Shown here in pieces: positions 53,001 through 64,000 of a stretch of 64,000 bases of DNA (position 1 is its first letter; each line of letters starts with the position of its first letter). Both the position numbers and the translations under genes were made by a program. The DNA is from Azolla caroliniana (lineage: Eukaryota > Polypodiophyta), in NCBI GenBank assembly GCA_043228905.1, contig JBHGNT010000015.1, forward strand, positions 3,596,001-3,660,000, given 5' to 3'. Below the pieces are notes generated by a model that ran no database searches, was not told where the DNA came from, and saw nothing but the letters and a program-made list of their open reading frames with translations.

Positions 53001-55170
53001 TATAGGGACAAACCCTACGAGAAGAGAGAGACAGAGAGGGATGGAGAGAGAATGTACCTTTCACTTGATTTAGGGCTTCAAAATCTACCTTGTGTTTGAG
53101 GAACCGTGGGGCAAAGATGGTTGCAGATGAAAATGCTCATAACTTCTCACCATAGTAATGGAATTCAGTAAATGAACATTCTTTAGAAAACTCTCTAAAA
53201 GAACTTTGCAACGAGCTATAGAATGTTGAAAACAATGGCCGGAGTGAACTTACAAAGACCTTTGAGTGTGAGAGAGAGAGTTGTAGCTTAGGTTAAAGGA
53301 AAGAAAGCTCAAGATGAAGAGATGAAGAGATGCACAAAAGTGACCTTTATAGCTCTTTTACAAATATATTGATCCCTTTCATATTAGGATGACCATTGGG
53401 CCTAAGGCTCTAAGGCCAACTTTGTTGTGTTCATATTTTATTGGTCCCATGCATGTTCTTTAATATCAATGGTAATGTCTTGGTGGATCATGTTACATAT
53501 AGTATATACTCGACACTATTAAGCTATATGTTAAGTACTCGTCATATGTAATAAGATTCATGAAGGCATTGGGGTTGGCATTGACACCGACCTCAATGGA
53601 ACATTAGAGAAAAGAGGAATAGAACAAAAACTCCCTTAAATGCTCTAGGTCAAAGGGCCACCCCATTGTGAAAGAGGCCAAACCTCATTGTAAAAAGTCA
53701 CTTTTGGTGACTTTTGTAGTTCTTCTTCTCCCTCTTCAGTTTTAGATCCTCTAATAGCTTGAGCTTGAGCTCTCTCCTCCCTCTTCCTTAACCTTTCACT
53801 TAAGTGAGTTGAGAAATTAAGGTTAAGAACTAAATAGTTATACCTTAATCACGCTTCCTTCTTGCATGTGTATTGTAAGCACTTATATTAATCAAGACAG
53901 AGTCATTATTAATATACATATTGTTTGTCTTTGTTATTAAGTGTGTATGTTTAAACTTCAAGTTATTCTTAAGACCTAATCAATCTCTTAATTGAGGGTT
54001 AACATGGGGAAATGAGTTTGATAGTGTTTGCAAATGCCTCAAGGGCCTCAAAAGTGTTTGGAAATAAGGTTGTGACACTAGTGCCTCAAGAGTGATTGAC
54101 AACAACTCTTGTTGGGTTCACTACTGATAGGGTATACGGTGGTCCGGATTCTTTTTCTCACAACATCAACATGAAGGTAGAATTTTGTTGATCAATAGAT
54201 ATGCTTTCAGTGATGTCCACCTTGAGACGACACCACATATGAAAGAGAGAAAAAAAGAGTAAAATTTTATTATTAGAGGTAGGCACGAAGAGAATCAAAG
54301 AATGCACACTCCCTTGTTTGAAACGTAACGGTTGTGAAATTCTTTAAAGATCACTTTGCTATATGTGATGTTAGGGTGCATGGAGCAGATAGAGTTGGTT
54401 GGAAAGGCTAAAAGGAGAATCATGTCGAGCCATAGCTCCCATAATTTAATTTCTTTGTAACAAAAGATTGAACCCCAAATGAACCAGAAAAAGAAGGCAC
54501 ACATATGCATGTTAAAAGAAATAATGTCATATTTCATAGGTTGTAACAAACCCTAAAAGGCTTTAGTATTTTAAATCTCAACTATTAGTCATAGGTCAAA
54601 TGTATGTAAGAAACATGGTTACAATGTAATTTGTGGAGAAACATAATGCTTTATTATGTAGGAACAATGAATGGTCAATGGGCTTGGAATGTGAAGGGAC
54701 ACTTTAGAGTTTCCAACTTGTGTAAAAGGGCAAGAACTCTAATGTAAACGAGGACTTTGGTTGCCCTAAGTTTGGGGCTATCTTATGATTCTCATTCTCT
54801 CTTCTTTACATTCACTAAGATCCTCTTTCCTTCATGTAGCTTTTCAACTTAATTAATCAAGATATACACATTTTTTTATCTAAAACGACTAACTGAAACT
54901 TGTTTACAAGCCTTCTAGTTTTGGTGAATTGAGTTAGATGTATGGGCCATGAACACAAAGCTAGTATTTCTATCTATACGATGAGAACATCAATGCCATC
55001 ATCCCTTAAAAGGCATTATGAGATACGCACTCATTAAGCCTTGCTTGCCTTTCATGAAGTAGAGACAAATGAATCTCAATGATGGGGTAAAAAGAACTTG
55101 CTCACCTACAAATACACATTCTAAATGCACAATTAAAGTTAAAACAACATGGTCAAGTGATACCCACAAA
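53001..55170. other. Gene-free AT-rich region
   Basis: The first few hundred bases are probably the LINE 5' untranslated region, with GAGAGAGA tracts near 53,020-53,045 and 53,270-53,280. No conserved frame, RNA gene or terminal repeat is seen in the rest. Confidence 0.5.
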
Positions 55171-55179
55171 CAATGTACG

Positions 55180-55500
55180 ATCTAGTTAAGGGTGAATTGT
55201 GTTGCTTTACTCCGATGTGACAATGAAGAGGCAAAGAGTATAGGTGCAGTAGACACCGGAGCTATTGCCTTGACAATCTTTTGACACATGGGATGACCTA
55301 GAGTTTCTTTACCTTCAAGAGTGGCATAATAGACATGGTCTGGTCAAGGGAGAATTGTGTTGCTTTACTCCAATGACAGATGTGACAATGGAGAGGCAAA
55401 GACTATAGTCTTAGTACACACTGGAGCTAGTGTCTTGACACTCTTTTGAGACATGGGAGGACCTAGAATTTCTTTACCTTCAAGAGTGTCATAATAGACT
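55180..55500. repeat. Two-copy tandem duplication of about 160 bp
   Basis: The segments 55,180-55,337 and 55,340-55,500 are diverged copies. Both contain GAATTGTGTTGCTTTACTCC, then GAGGCAAAGA, a GAGCTA(T/G)TG block and TTTCTTTACCTTCAAGAGTG. There is no coding signal. Confidence 0.7.
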
Positions 55501-55809
55501 ACATGCATGAGTTACACCTCCAAGTATACTTAAGAAAGAGTGCATTCTAGAACAAGGCTACTTCTTCTATGCCATGTACTTCATTCACTTTGCCTCAACA
55601 ACATACACATTATTTTCCTTGTATCTTCTTTGATGCCATGTATTTCATTCACATTGCAACGAGAGTTACACCTCCAAGCTCCAAGTGTAGTTCAACAATA
55701 GTGCATTCTAGGATGGACTAGATTCCCTTGCTTCTTCCATATTGCGTACTTCATTCACATTGTGCACATTTGCAATTCCATGACCCACGAACTAAAATTG
55801 GCTATTTGG

Positions 55810-56450
55810 TACACTTGTGACACAAACTCTTCTCCATGGAATTGACACATGGGACCGAGTCTTAACCAAGGCAAATAATTGGAAAGATTTAGAGAGACCT
55901 TTAGTTTCAATTATTGCCTGCATTATACGGAGCAAAGCATTAGTGGCCCATGGTAGCATTATTTTGATCAGTGACATGTATCCATCGGCTTTGGGAGCTC
56001 CCTAAAGGAAGATACTCAAGGTTGGCACTTATGTCATCAAAACAACTTGTTGAACATGGACATATTCATTATTGGCATGCTGAAATGCAACAATGGTTTG
56101 AGACACATGGCATAAGCTCAGATTGTCCCCATCTAAACATGACGAAGGTGGAAAATAATAGAGAGATCCAAACTAACATTATTAACTTGGAAAATAAGAT
56201 AACATGGATCAGCCCAAAATATCATTTGATAGGAAGATGGCCCACTATAAGACACTTTATACACGATGAGGATAGGTTCATCATTAGGCCATCTTATATG
56301 GACAAACATCTATCCTATGCGCTCCGCAACATGATAAGGCAACTGTGAACTTCATCACATAAGTTAGACATTGCGCTTGGCAGATGTGAATGAATGCCTC
56401 TAGAGGAAAGAATTTGCCAATTGTGTCATCATTGCCACAAGAGTTGAACC
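55810..56450 (+). pseudogene. LINE reverse transcriptase C-terminal relic
   Basis: Frames 55,817-56,005 and 55,971-56,348 read LLHGIDTWDRVLTKANNWKD, PLVSIIACIIRSKALVAHGS, RLWELPKGRYSRLALMSSKQ and WHAEMQQWFETHG, then past a stop LRTSSHKLDIALGRCE-like and EERICQLCHH. This is the region after the RT active site of a non-LTR element, ending in the usual Cys/His residues. It has stops and one frame break. It is on the plus strand, unlike the LINE at 1-921, so it is a different insertion. Confidence 0.7.
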
Positions 56451-56900
56451 TCCAAGTATACTTCAGAAAGAGTGCATTCTAGGACAAGACCTCCCTTGAT
56501 TCTTCGATGCTATGTACTTCATTCACATTGCCTCAACAACATACACATTTTTTTTCCTTGCATCTTCTTTGATGCCACATACTTCATACACATCGCAACA
56601 AGTGTACTTCAGGAAGAGTGCATTCTATGAAGGACAAGACTTTCCTTGCTTCTTATGTGCTGTGTATGTCATTCGCATTCCCTCAACAACATACACATTA
56701 TTTCCCTTGCTTCCAAGTACTTCATTTGCATTGTCGCAAGAGTTACGCCTCCAAGTGTACTTCTGGAAGCATGCATTGTAGGACAATACTTTCCTTGCTT
56801 CTTCCATCCCATTTACAGACTACATTTGCATTGCCTCAACAACATACATATAACTTTCCTTGCTTCTTTTTCCATGCCATGTACTGCATTTCACATTGCC
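56451..56900. repeat. Degenerate minisatellite at the 3' end of the PPR gene
   Basis: Repeated blocks of the form CTTCATTCACATTGCCTCAACAACATACACAT plus TTTCCTTGCTTCTT(C/T) recur every 80-130 bp. Earlier copies lie at 55,560-55,640. On the minus strand they resemble the codons for the PPR protein's own C-terminal stretch (MKYVSSKKKHGNNVGDVEA), so the gene's 3' end appears to have been copied repeatedly. Confidence 0.6.
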
Positions 56901-59900
56901 TCAAACTAGCAGATTATTCTCCTTCTTCATTGAAACGCCGCGTGCTTCATTTGCATTACTTTGTACTTTCATTCCTATTGCCTCAACATCACCCACATTA
57001 TTTCCATGCTTTTTCTTCGATGACACGTACTTCATTTGCATTGACTCAATTTTTTTGACGTCGGCTTGCATGCCAGCAAGTGCAAAGATATCAACCATAA
57101 GGATATATGCGGCAGCACAACAATTATCCAGTTGTAATGCCTGGTCAAATGCTAATTGTCCAAGTTTCAAATTTCCCCATTTTTTACAAACTCCCAATAA
57201 CGCAAGCCAAATGGCGGGATAATCTGAAGATGGCATTGCCTTAATCACTGACATCACCTTATCAAAGTGCCCTCCACACCCAAAAGCCAATACCATACAG
57301 GTATGGTGCTCTATGTTTGGATTGACTCCATATTTTTTACTCATATTTCCATAAAGCATTTCAGCTTCATCCAATAGCCCTGAATGACTACATGCACTTA
57401 GAACACAGAGAAACGTCACCTGATCTGGAGAAATACCCTCACTTTGCATTCTTTTGAAACAAATCAATGCTTCATCACCTTTCCCATGTTCAGCATACCT
57501 CGCTATTAGTGTGTTCCAAGAAACTACATCCCGAATAAGGAGCTCCTCAATCACTTGTTGCGCCTTTACGAGCATCCCACATTTGGCATACATATCAACT
57601 AGTGCATTTCCGACCAAAACGTCTTTCTTTAGTAAGCTCTGATTCACAATCTCTTTGTGGATTTTCTCACCCCTCTCTATAGATCCTGAATTGCCACATG
57701 CTTTCAAGGTGAAAATAAAGGTGACAGCATCGGGACAGAGACCCTCACTTTGCATTTGTTTTAAACACTTGAATGCTTCATGGCACAAGCCCTGTTGGGC
57801 ATATCCTCCAATTAGTGCATTCCAAGTGACTACATCTCGATAACGAAGTTGTTTAAGCACCTTATGTGCTTTTGAAACCACACCATATTTGACATACATA
57901 TTCACCAAAGCATCACCGAGCACAATATCCGTCTCCAACAAGCCTCTACTTAGAACTTGTCCATGAATTTGCTTGCCTTTATCCATAGCTAAGGAATTCC
58001 CACAAGCCATCAAGACACAAGTGAAAGTAACAACATCTGGAAATAATCCCTCACTTTGCATCCTCTCAAAACAGTTCAGTGCTTCATAGCCTTGCCCTTG
58101 TTGGACATATCCTACAATCAGTGTATTCCAAGAGAGTATACTCTGAATGGGAAGCTCTTTGAACACTAGCTCTGCTTTTGCAAGCACACCACATTTGGCA
58201 TACATATCAACCAAAGCATTTCCCAGCACAGTATCCATCTCAAAATAAAAACTAATGACATGAATTTGTTTACCTTTCACTATAGCTTCTTTGCTACAAC
58301 AAGCTTTCAATATGCAAATCAAGGTGACCATATCTGGAGAGAAGCTCTCGCACAACATACGTTCCAATGAGTTCAATGCTTCCTCATATTGCCCCTGTTG
58401 TGCATAGCCCGAAATTAGAGTGTTCCAAGATACTACATCCCGAGCAATTACTTCTTGGAGCACTTCTTGTGCTTTACTAAGCACACCACATTTGGCATAC
58501 ATATTTACCAGAGCAGTGCCAAGAACAATATGTTTCTCTGACAAGCCCCTCTGCAAAATCATTTCATGAATTCTTTTGCCCTCATCTATAGCACTCATGC
58601 TGCCACAAGCTTGCAAGATGCAAATAAAAGTGACAGCATTTGGAGAAAGTCCTTCATCTTCCATCTGTTGCAAACAGTTCAATGCTTCCTGAAATTCCCC
58701 ATACTGGGCATATCCTTCAATCAGTGCATTCCAACCTGAGACATCTCGAAAAGAAACTTCTTTAAGCAATTCTTGCGCTATTGCAAGTTCGCCACATTTT
58801 GAGTACATATCTACCAAAGCAGTGCCAAGCTCAGTATGTTTATCAAGCATGCACCTTTTTACAATCTCCTCATGAATTTTCTTCCCCATATCTATATTTC
58901 CCATGGTGCCACAAGGCTTCAAGATGCAAATAAAGGTAATTGCATCTGGAAACAGACCCTCATATTTCATGCATTCAAAGTAATTCAGAGCTTCTTTTCC
59001 ATTACCTTTTCGAACATACCCTGTAATTAATGCAGACCACATAATTATGTTTCGAGCAGGAAGCTCTTCTAGTACTTGGTGAGCTTTTGAGAGTGCACTA
59101 CATTTGGCATACATGTCGACCAATGCAGTGCCAAGCGCAATATTTTCCTCTAGCAAACCCTTCTTCAAGATGTTTTCATGTATTTGTTTGCCCTTTTCTA
59201 TAGCTCCTACGATACCACATGCCTTTAAGATGAAAATGAAGGTTACTGCATCTGGAAGAAGGCCCTCACCTTCCATTTGTTCGTAACAATTCAATGCTTC
59301 GTGACCTTTCTCTTGCTGTGCATATCCCGCAATCAGCGCAGACCAAGAACCTATGTTGCGAACATGAAGCTTCTCAAGCACCAGATGTGCATTTGCAAGC
59401 TCGCCACATTTTGCATACATATCCACCAAAGAATTTCCAAGCATAATATCCTTCTCCAACAAGCTTCGTGTCATGACTTTTTCATGAATTTGTTTCCCTT
59501 TATCTAAAGCTCTAATCTGACCACATACCTTCAAGATGCAAATAAAAGTTATCTCGTCTGGAGAGAGACCCTCAATTTGCATACGTTCAAAGCACTCCAA
59601 TGCATCAAGACCACGTTCTTGTTGAGCATGTCCAGTAATGAGAGCATTCCAAGTAACTACATTTCGAGATGGAAGCTCGTTAAGCATTTCTTCAGCTCTT
59701 GCAAGCATGCCACATTTGGCATACATATCCACCAAAGCATTACCAAGCATTACATCCTTGCCTATGAACCCCCTATTCAGAATCTGATTATGAAGTTCTG
59801 TGCCCTTTTCTAAATCTTTTGTTTTGCCACACACCTTCAAGATGCAAATGTACGTGACAATATCAGAAGAGAGGCCCTCACTTTTCATCCTTTCATAGCA

Positions 59901-60521
59901 ATTCAATGCTTCATGACCTTGCCCATGTTGGGCATACCCTGAAATTAATGCATTCCAAGTTATTGTATTTCGAACAGGCAGTTGTTCAAGCGCCTCTTTT
60001 GCTCTTGCAAGAGCACCACATTTTACATACATATCCACAATAGCAGTACCAAGGGCCACATCTTTGTCTACCAAGCCCCTAACTACAATTTCGTCATGAA
60101 TTTCTTCACCTTTGTCAATAGATTCTACATTGCCACATGCCTTCAAGATGCAAATGAAAGTGATTGCATTTGGAGATATGCCCTCTTTTTTCATCTGTCC
60201 AAAACAATTCAATGTTTCATAAATTTGCCCCTGTTGAGCATGACCTGAAATTAGTGCATTCCAAGACACTACGTTGCGAATGGGGATCTCATCAAGTACT
60301 TCCTGAGCTTTCTCAAGTAAACCACATTTTGCATACATACTGATTAAACTGCTGGATAGGTAAGGGCTTTTTCCAAGTAACCCTTTTTTGAGAATATCAA
60401 CGTGCAATTTATGGCCTTGAAAAACATCCTTCCTTTTGGAACAATCCTTGAGTAAAGCTGCAAAAGTGAAATCTTCATCGTGCTTTTCATCAATGAATCG
60501 CTTTATTATGCTACACCGCAT
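56901..60521 (-). CDS. PLS-class pentatricopeptide repeat protein, 1,206 residues, no introns
   Basis: PPR proteins bind organellar RNA and direct its editing, cleavage or stability. This one has ten P-L-S triplets of about 101 residues each, marked by MYAKCG-type motifs (VDMYAKCGMLARA and similar) and by SWNALISGYAQ(H/Q)G. They are followed by an E-type region (HHTCMVLAFGCGGHFDKV, IWLALLGVCKKWGNLKLG, AAAYILMVDIFALAGM). There is no DYW deaminase; the tail is Lys/Asn-rich and repetitive. No stops interrupt it. The predicted ATG is doubtful: it falls in a copied MYAKCG segment read in another frame, and no organelle-targeting peptide is visible. It is either an N-terminally truncated duplicate or has an upstream exon not seen. 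Codon-level integrity suggests recent function. Confidence 0.85.
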   Translation of the reverse strand: MRCSIIKRFIDEKHDEDFTFAALLKDCSKRKDVFQGHKLHVDILKKGLLGKSPYLSSSLISMYAKCGLLEKAQEVLDEIPIRNVVSWNALISGHAQQGQIYETLNCFGQMKKEGISPNAITFICILKACGNVESIDKGEEIHDEIVVRGLVDKDVALGTAIVDMYVKCGALARAKEALEQLPVRNTITWNALISGYAQHGQGHEALNCYERMKSEGLSSDIVTYICILKVCGKTKDLEKGTELHNQILNRGFIGKDVMLGNALVDMYAKCGMLARAEEMLNELPSRNVVTWNALITGHAQQERGLDALECFERMQIEGLSPDEITFICILKVCGQIRALDKGKQIHEKVMTRSLLEKDIMLGNSLVDMYAKCGELANAHLVLEKLHVRNIGSWSALIAGYAQQEKGHEALNCYEQMEGEGLLPDAVTFIFILKACGIVGAIEKGKQIHENILKKGLLEENIALGTALVDMYAKCSALSKAHQVLEELPARNIIMWSALITGYVRKGNGKEALNYFECMKYEGLFPDAITFICILKPCGTMGNIDMGKKIHEEIVKRCMLDKHTELGTALVDMYSKCGELAIAQELLKEVSFRDVSGWNALIEGYAQYGEFQEALNCLQQMEDEGLSPNAVTFICILQACGSMSAIDEGKRIHEMILQRGLSEKHIVLGTALVNMYAKCGVLSKAQEVLQEVIARDVVSWNTLISGYAQQGQYEEALNSLERMLCESFSPDMVTLICILKACCSKEAIVKGKQIHVISFYFEMDTVLGNALVDMYAKCGVLAKAELVFKELPIQSILSWNTLIVGYVQQGQGYEALNCFERMQSEGLFPDVVTFTCVLMACGNSLAMDKGKQIHGQVLSRGLLETDIVLGDALVNMYVKYGVVSKAHKVLKQLRYRDVVTWNALIGGYAQQGLCHEAFKCLKQMQSEGLCPDAVTFIFTLKACGNSGSIERGEKIHKEIVNQSLLKKDVLVGNALVDMYAKCGMLVKAQQVIEELLIRDVVSWNTLIARYAEHGKGDEALICFKRMQSEGISPDQVTFLCVLSACSHSGLLDEAEMLYGNMSKKYGVNPNIEHHTCMVLAFGCGGHFDKVMSVIKAMPSSDYPAIWLALLGVCKKWGNLKLGQLAFDQALQLDNCCAAAYILMVDIFALAGMQADVKKIESMQMKYVSSKKKHGNNVGDVEAIGMKVQSNANEARGVSMKKENNLLV

Positions 60522-60690
60522 TTCGCATACATACTGATTAAACTTCGGGATAGAACATCAATAACCCTTCTTTTAGAACATCAACTGAAATTCATGCCCT
60601 TGATTATTATACTTCCTTATTTTTGGCACAATCCTTGGACACAGTGACTAAAGGTGAAATCTTATGCATGCATTATAAAGTCACATTACA
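60522..60690 (-). pseudogene. Degenerate duplicate of the first PPR segment
   Basis: The plus-strand run GCATACATACTGATTAAACT at 60,528 repeats that at 60,335. The following 150 bases match 60,345-60,480 with gaps (AACCCTTCTTTTAGAACATC against AACCCTTTTTTGAGAATATC). So a decayed extra repeat lies immediately upstream of the open frame. Confidence 0.7.
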
Positions 60691-61080
60691 AAGATTAAAT
60701 CTTCCTCATGTTTCCAATGCGAAAACCCACCTTAGGAGGTGAGATATTCCTCATAAATTACATTGCAAATCACATTATGAACGTGGAATCTTTCCTCATA
60801 AATTACATTGCCAATCACATTATGAACACTGAATCTTCCTCAAATATTGTCATCGAGAAACTGCACCCTTTCCTTATTACACCACATCTAAGCATACATT
60901 CTATTCATACTCATCTTTGCGGGTAGCAAGTAACCGTTTCGTTCTTCAGGTCATGGTCTAAACATCCATCCATGAGAATCTGGCCTCGGAGCAGAAACAG
61001 AGTAGCATTTCATTCAAATGTTTCAGAAAAGTAAAAACTTATGCATCCATATTTCTAAGACTACAAAACAATAATCATGA

Positions 61081-61083
<3 letters not shown>
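60691..61083. other. Intergenic
   Basis: Holds a short tandem pair, ATTCCTCATAAATTACATTGC...AATCACATTATGAAC, at 60,748-60,830. Nothing else is supported. Confidence 0.5.
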
Positions 61084-61111
<28 letters not shown>

Positions 61112-61153
61112 CATACATACATACATACATACATACAACATACATACATACAT
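61084..61153. repeat. Tetranucleotide microsatellite (CATA)n
   Basis: About 17 near-perfect copies of ACAT/CATA with one interruption near 61,138. Confidence 0.95.
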
Positions 61154-61479
61154 ATAATAGAATGAGTGATTGAATCAAAAAATGAAGGACAAGCATCAAA
61201 TCAAAAGCATATTTTCGAATCCCCGACCACAGATTTTACTCTAAGTAGGAAAATCCCGTTGCATTACGATGGATGTCTTTTGTCATTGGGGAAATTTACG
61301 AGGATGGATTGTTTTTGCCACACCAACGATCCTACATTACTATCAAATTTCATCCTTCTCTACGTTCGGTATTATTATCTATTGATATGGATTCAAATAT
61401 CATGTGAGTTTTGTGTAGCACACTGAGCAACTTCCGAGTTTCAACCAAAGTTGTTGTAAAAAACTCGATATGGGGAAAA

Positions 61480-62600
61480 GGCATTAATTGAAATATAGAG
61501 GAATTATGCTCAAGTAAAGAGAGAGCTATGGGAAATTGTGTTAGTTGTTAAGGTCGACTATGATTACTTGATTGGAGGAGAAGTTGCCATCAAAGTAGAC
61601 TATCTTCCGATCCTTGGAATGATTTTCGGGTACTTGATGCCGGATATAGTTATGTTATGCTAAATAGCCTATATTAAATCACTTAACTTGGAAATTTGAC
61701 ACATGACACATGGTTGTCGTGTTTTCTAGGGTTAGATACGAAGAGGACGACAAGGAGTTTGTAGAAGAGGACTTGATGATGAACTATATTTCTTTAAGAT
61801 GACTCCCACAACATCTGAAAGAGACGATGAATGAACATTTTCCACATTTAAGGAAGACAAATATAAAGTCCACGAGTGGTTCACAATAGATCCATCATGG
61901 ACTAAAGAGGAGGCCCAAAGGATTCGAAAGAAAGCACCCCAAGAATACATGTATTCCTTACAAGGGAGGTATCTTTGGAAGCACCCCAAGAAGAGGATAG
62001 ACACACCACTAAGAGGAATTTGTTAGGAAGAGGATCCAAGATCTTTTGTGTCTAAATATCATGAAGATTGAGCGAGGGCACATTCCCATAGTAAAAGCAT
62101 TTATCAAAGCTTGTGCGTGGAAGGTTGGAGATTGGCCTCAATTGTTACATTACTTTGCAGGTGGATAGAACAACTCAAAGTTCATGTATGATCAAAAGCT
62201 CGTAATGCTTGTTGAGAAGTTGATCACGTCATGGGGGGTGACAATGCCCTAGGAGAATGAAATGAGTAGATATGACCTCTTAGCGATGTGGATACGATAA
62301 CTTGAAAGATGGATGGAGAACTTAAAGTTGGCATTGGACATATTGAAGTAAGCTAGAATCCAAAACAAGCGAATTTTTGACCAAGTATATCGCCTACATC
62401 TTAGGAAGATTGAAGAAGGGGATTGGGTAAATGTTTATGACAATAACTTGACAATCAACATAGTCAATGAGGAAGTTTGCAAGGCATTGGTTTGGATCAT
62501 TCATGGCAATCCGAGTGAACGACAATGCCACCTATCAATGAACTAAACTAGAGGGAAACATTATGTCATTGTGATGTGAGAAGAGCACATGGGAAACAAG
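61480..62600 (+). pseudogene. Decayed Gypsy-1-like RNase H, integrase and tail
   Basis: Translated fragments align in order with Gypsy-1. YAQVKRELWEIVLVVK and VDYLPILGMIFGY match its RNase H. DPSWTKEEAQRIRKKAPQEY and LWKHPKKRIDTPLRGI match the linker. VKAFIKACAWKVGDWPQLLH and FDQVYRLHLRKIEEGDWVNV match the end of pol. The integrase core between about 62,070 and 62,095 is deleted. There are many stops and frame breaks, so this is an old relic of the same lineage. Confidence 0.75.
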
Positions 62601-63373
62601 TGAAACAAGAAATATATAAAAGGTTAAAGATAGGGTAAGTTCTCTAGTTCCTTGTTGGATAATAAAATTGGGTTCAAATTTTGAAAAGAAAGCAATTCAA
62701 AAATATATGAACCATTCATGGATCACATAATTGGGTGGCGGGATGTAAGTCCTGATAATTTTGTAAGTTCTTTATTTGAAACTGAAATAAAAAATGTATG
62801 GCACTACTACAATAGTATGTAGGTGTGATTTGGAAAATAAGATATATATGGGTGAATAATTGTTGAGATATCAAGCTCAACTAGGTTTAGTTATTTTGTC
62901 AAATGTGTAACTTAGTAGTTGCATACATAAAATCTAATTAGTGTATTGACTTCAAAGCCTTAAATATGATTTTATACTTGTACTTAAGTGTGGATACATT
63001 CTAGATCCTCCACTACTAAGTTCATTTAATATAGGACTCACATCATTGTACCTATATTCACCTCACACATGTCCACCCTTGCACATTAGATGTATACATA
63101 GAATGAACCATACGTATCATACGTGCATTCGCATTCGCGAATGATTCATATATACGCGTATGGTAAATCATCTCCAAGTTGGATTGGATTGACACGTTTG
63201 ATTGGATTGAATATGGTCTATATTATATAATATAATGATTCACTCTCAATCCCAACAAGTGGACTATGTCATTATAAACTATCATCAAACATTCAAAATT
63301 TCATAAAGCTTATATTCGAGAATATGAAGAAAATATGACACTAACAAAAAATTCTACTAGAAATTCTACTTGT
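62601..63373. other. Gene-free AT-rich region
   Basis: No supported frame, RNA gene or repeat boundary seen. Confidence 0.5.
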
Positions 63374-64000
63374 TCAATTGACGTAGAAATTTGTTTGAGA
63401 ACTCTCACTAGAATGTGCCTCATTACTACCAACAACATAACTGTCTTCAATGTCCTCATCTTGCATACTATTGAGGATATCATTTGAATTTTCAGTATGT
63501 AAAATTTCTCGCTCTTTTTGCAAGTTCAATAATCTTTCAGCATCTTCCTCTTTATTAACCATTTCCATTGTAATTTCCAATGGGGTGTAACCTCTTTCTT
63601 TGATCCTCTTGAGAAGCCGTAAATTAGTGTGCAAGTACACTAATTTCTCCACATGGCATGGGGATAACCTGTTTCTTCTTCTTGTATGTATGAGAGAAAA
63701 TGTATTCCAATTCCTTTCACATGGAGATGCACTAGAACCTTGTGAGAGCACACGAATTGCGAGTTTCATCAAATTGGGAGTAGTTGTTTCAAATGCTTCC
63801 CACCACATAACTGGATTTTTCATTCTATTTAAATCCTTTGCAAATGGAAGACGAAACATATAGCATGTCTGTTTTCTATAAGCATAAAACTCATCTATCA
63901 AGGCATCTTGCAAAACTTGATTGCCACTAGCATAACGCATGATTGTTGTCATCCAACCAGTATTCAACATATTATTTATTTCTTGACCATTTCTAGTCCA
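63374..64000 (-). CDS. hAT-family transposase, C-terminal part (runs off the window)
   Basis: The minus-strand frame is open from the window edge (WTRNGQEINNMLNTGW) to a stop at 63,374. It contains the hAT C-terminal dimerisation region: NPVMWWEAFETTTPNLMKLA, RVLSQGSSASPCERNWNTFS and HTRRRNRLSPCHVEKLVYLH. A Glu/Asn-rich tail follows. The N-terminal BED zinc finger and most of the catalytic core lie outside the window. It could be a mobile hAT element or a domesticated relative; the window cannot decide. Confidence 0.8.
   Translation of the reverse strand, partial: WTRNGQEINNMLNTGWMTTIMRYASGNQVLQDALIDEFYAYRKQTCYMFRLPFAKDLNRMKNPVMWWEAFETTTPNLMKLAIRVLSQGSSASPCERNWNTFSLIHTRRRNRLSPCHVEKLVYLHTNLRLLKRIKERGYTPLEITMEMVNKEEDAERLLNLQKEREILHTENSNDILNSMQDEDIEDSYVVGSNEAHSSESSQTNFYVN

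Noticed and set aside
56512-57222. Plus-strand frames opposite the PPR 3' end
   Set aside because: They come from the minisatellite read on the other strand, share repeats among themselves, and match no family.

Overview
This is nuclear DNA of a land plant with a repeat-rich genome. The signs are spliced genes with GT-AG introns and TATA boxes, a long PLS-type pentatricopeptide-repeat gene, Copia and Ty3/Gypsy LTR retrotransposons, LINE fragments and a hAT transposase. The intronless 10-triplet PPR gene and the kinds of transposon protein present suggest a seed-free plant (lycophyte, fern or bryophyte) rather than a flowering plant. That placement is an inference.

Positions 1-53,000 are one nested stack of mobile elements whose layers can be peeled apart by their target-site duplications (TSDs). 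The outermost layer is a minus-strand LINE, split into 1-921 and 52,436-53,000. A DNA transposon, here called copy A (922-52,435), sits inside it with 35-bp terminal inverted repeats (TIRs) and a 4-bp TSD. Copy A is about 9 kb once its own insertions are removed. These are: Gypsy-1 (3,788-22,759, itself carrying Copia-1 at 7,223-12,621 and Gypsy-2 at 15,817-22,493); a pol-less LTR element (23,862-27,391); and Copia-2 (29,749-49,769). Copia-2 contains the young, coding-intact Copia-3 (34,397-39,849). One LTR of Copia-2 contains a second copy of the same DNA transposon, copy B (40,067-49,277, 9.2 kb).

The main result is this DNA transposon. Both copies have the same plan: matching TIRs, and two divergent genes. 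The leftward gene encodes a transposase-like protein with the invariant motifs of the DUF7869 family and a Tyr/Glu-rich FSIEEY repeat at its N-terminus. The rightward gene has six exons and encodes a fusion of a ParB-like domain and a beta-class DNA amino-methyltransferase (DIPY and FSGTG motifs). Intron 1 of the rightward gene holds an array of odd-length palindromes: 12-base arms GAACTCGATACG and CGTATCGAGTTC around one central base. They are spaced mostly by whole helical turns. The palindrome core is shared by the two copies although the spacers are not. The reading offered here is a mobile element that carries its own DNA-modifying, ParB-like protein together with that protein's likely binding array. 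In copy B the methyltransferase catalytic region is open and intact by eye, while the transposase-like gene has four stops. In copy A both genes are wrecked.

Positions 53,001-64,000 are the right flank: AT-rich DNA with no gene, a tandem duplication (55.18-55.50 kb), the C-terminal part of a different LINE (55.8-56.45 kb), a minisatellite running into the 3' end of a 1,206-residue PPR gene (56,901-60,521, minus), a tetranucleotide microsatellite (61.08-61.15 kb), a decayed relative of Gypsy-1 (61.48-62.60 kb) and the C-terminal part of a hAT transposase running off the window edge.
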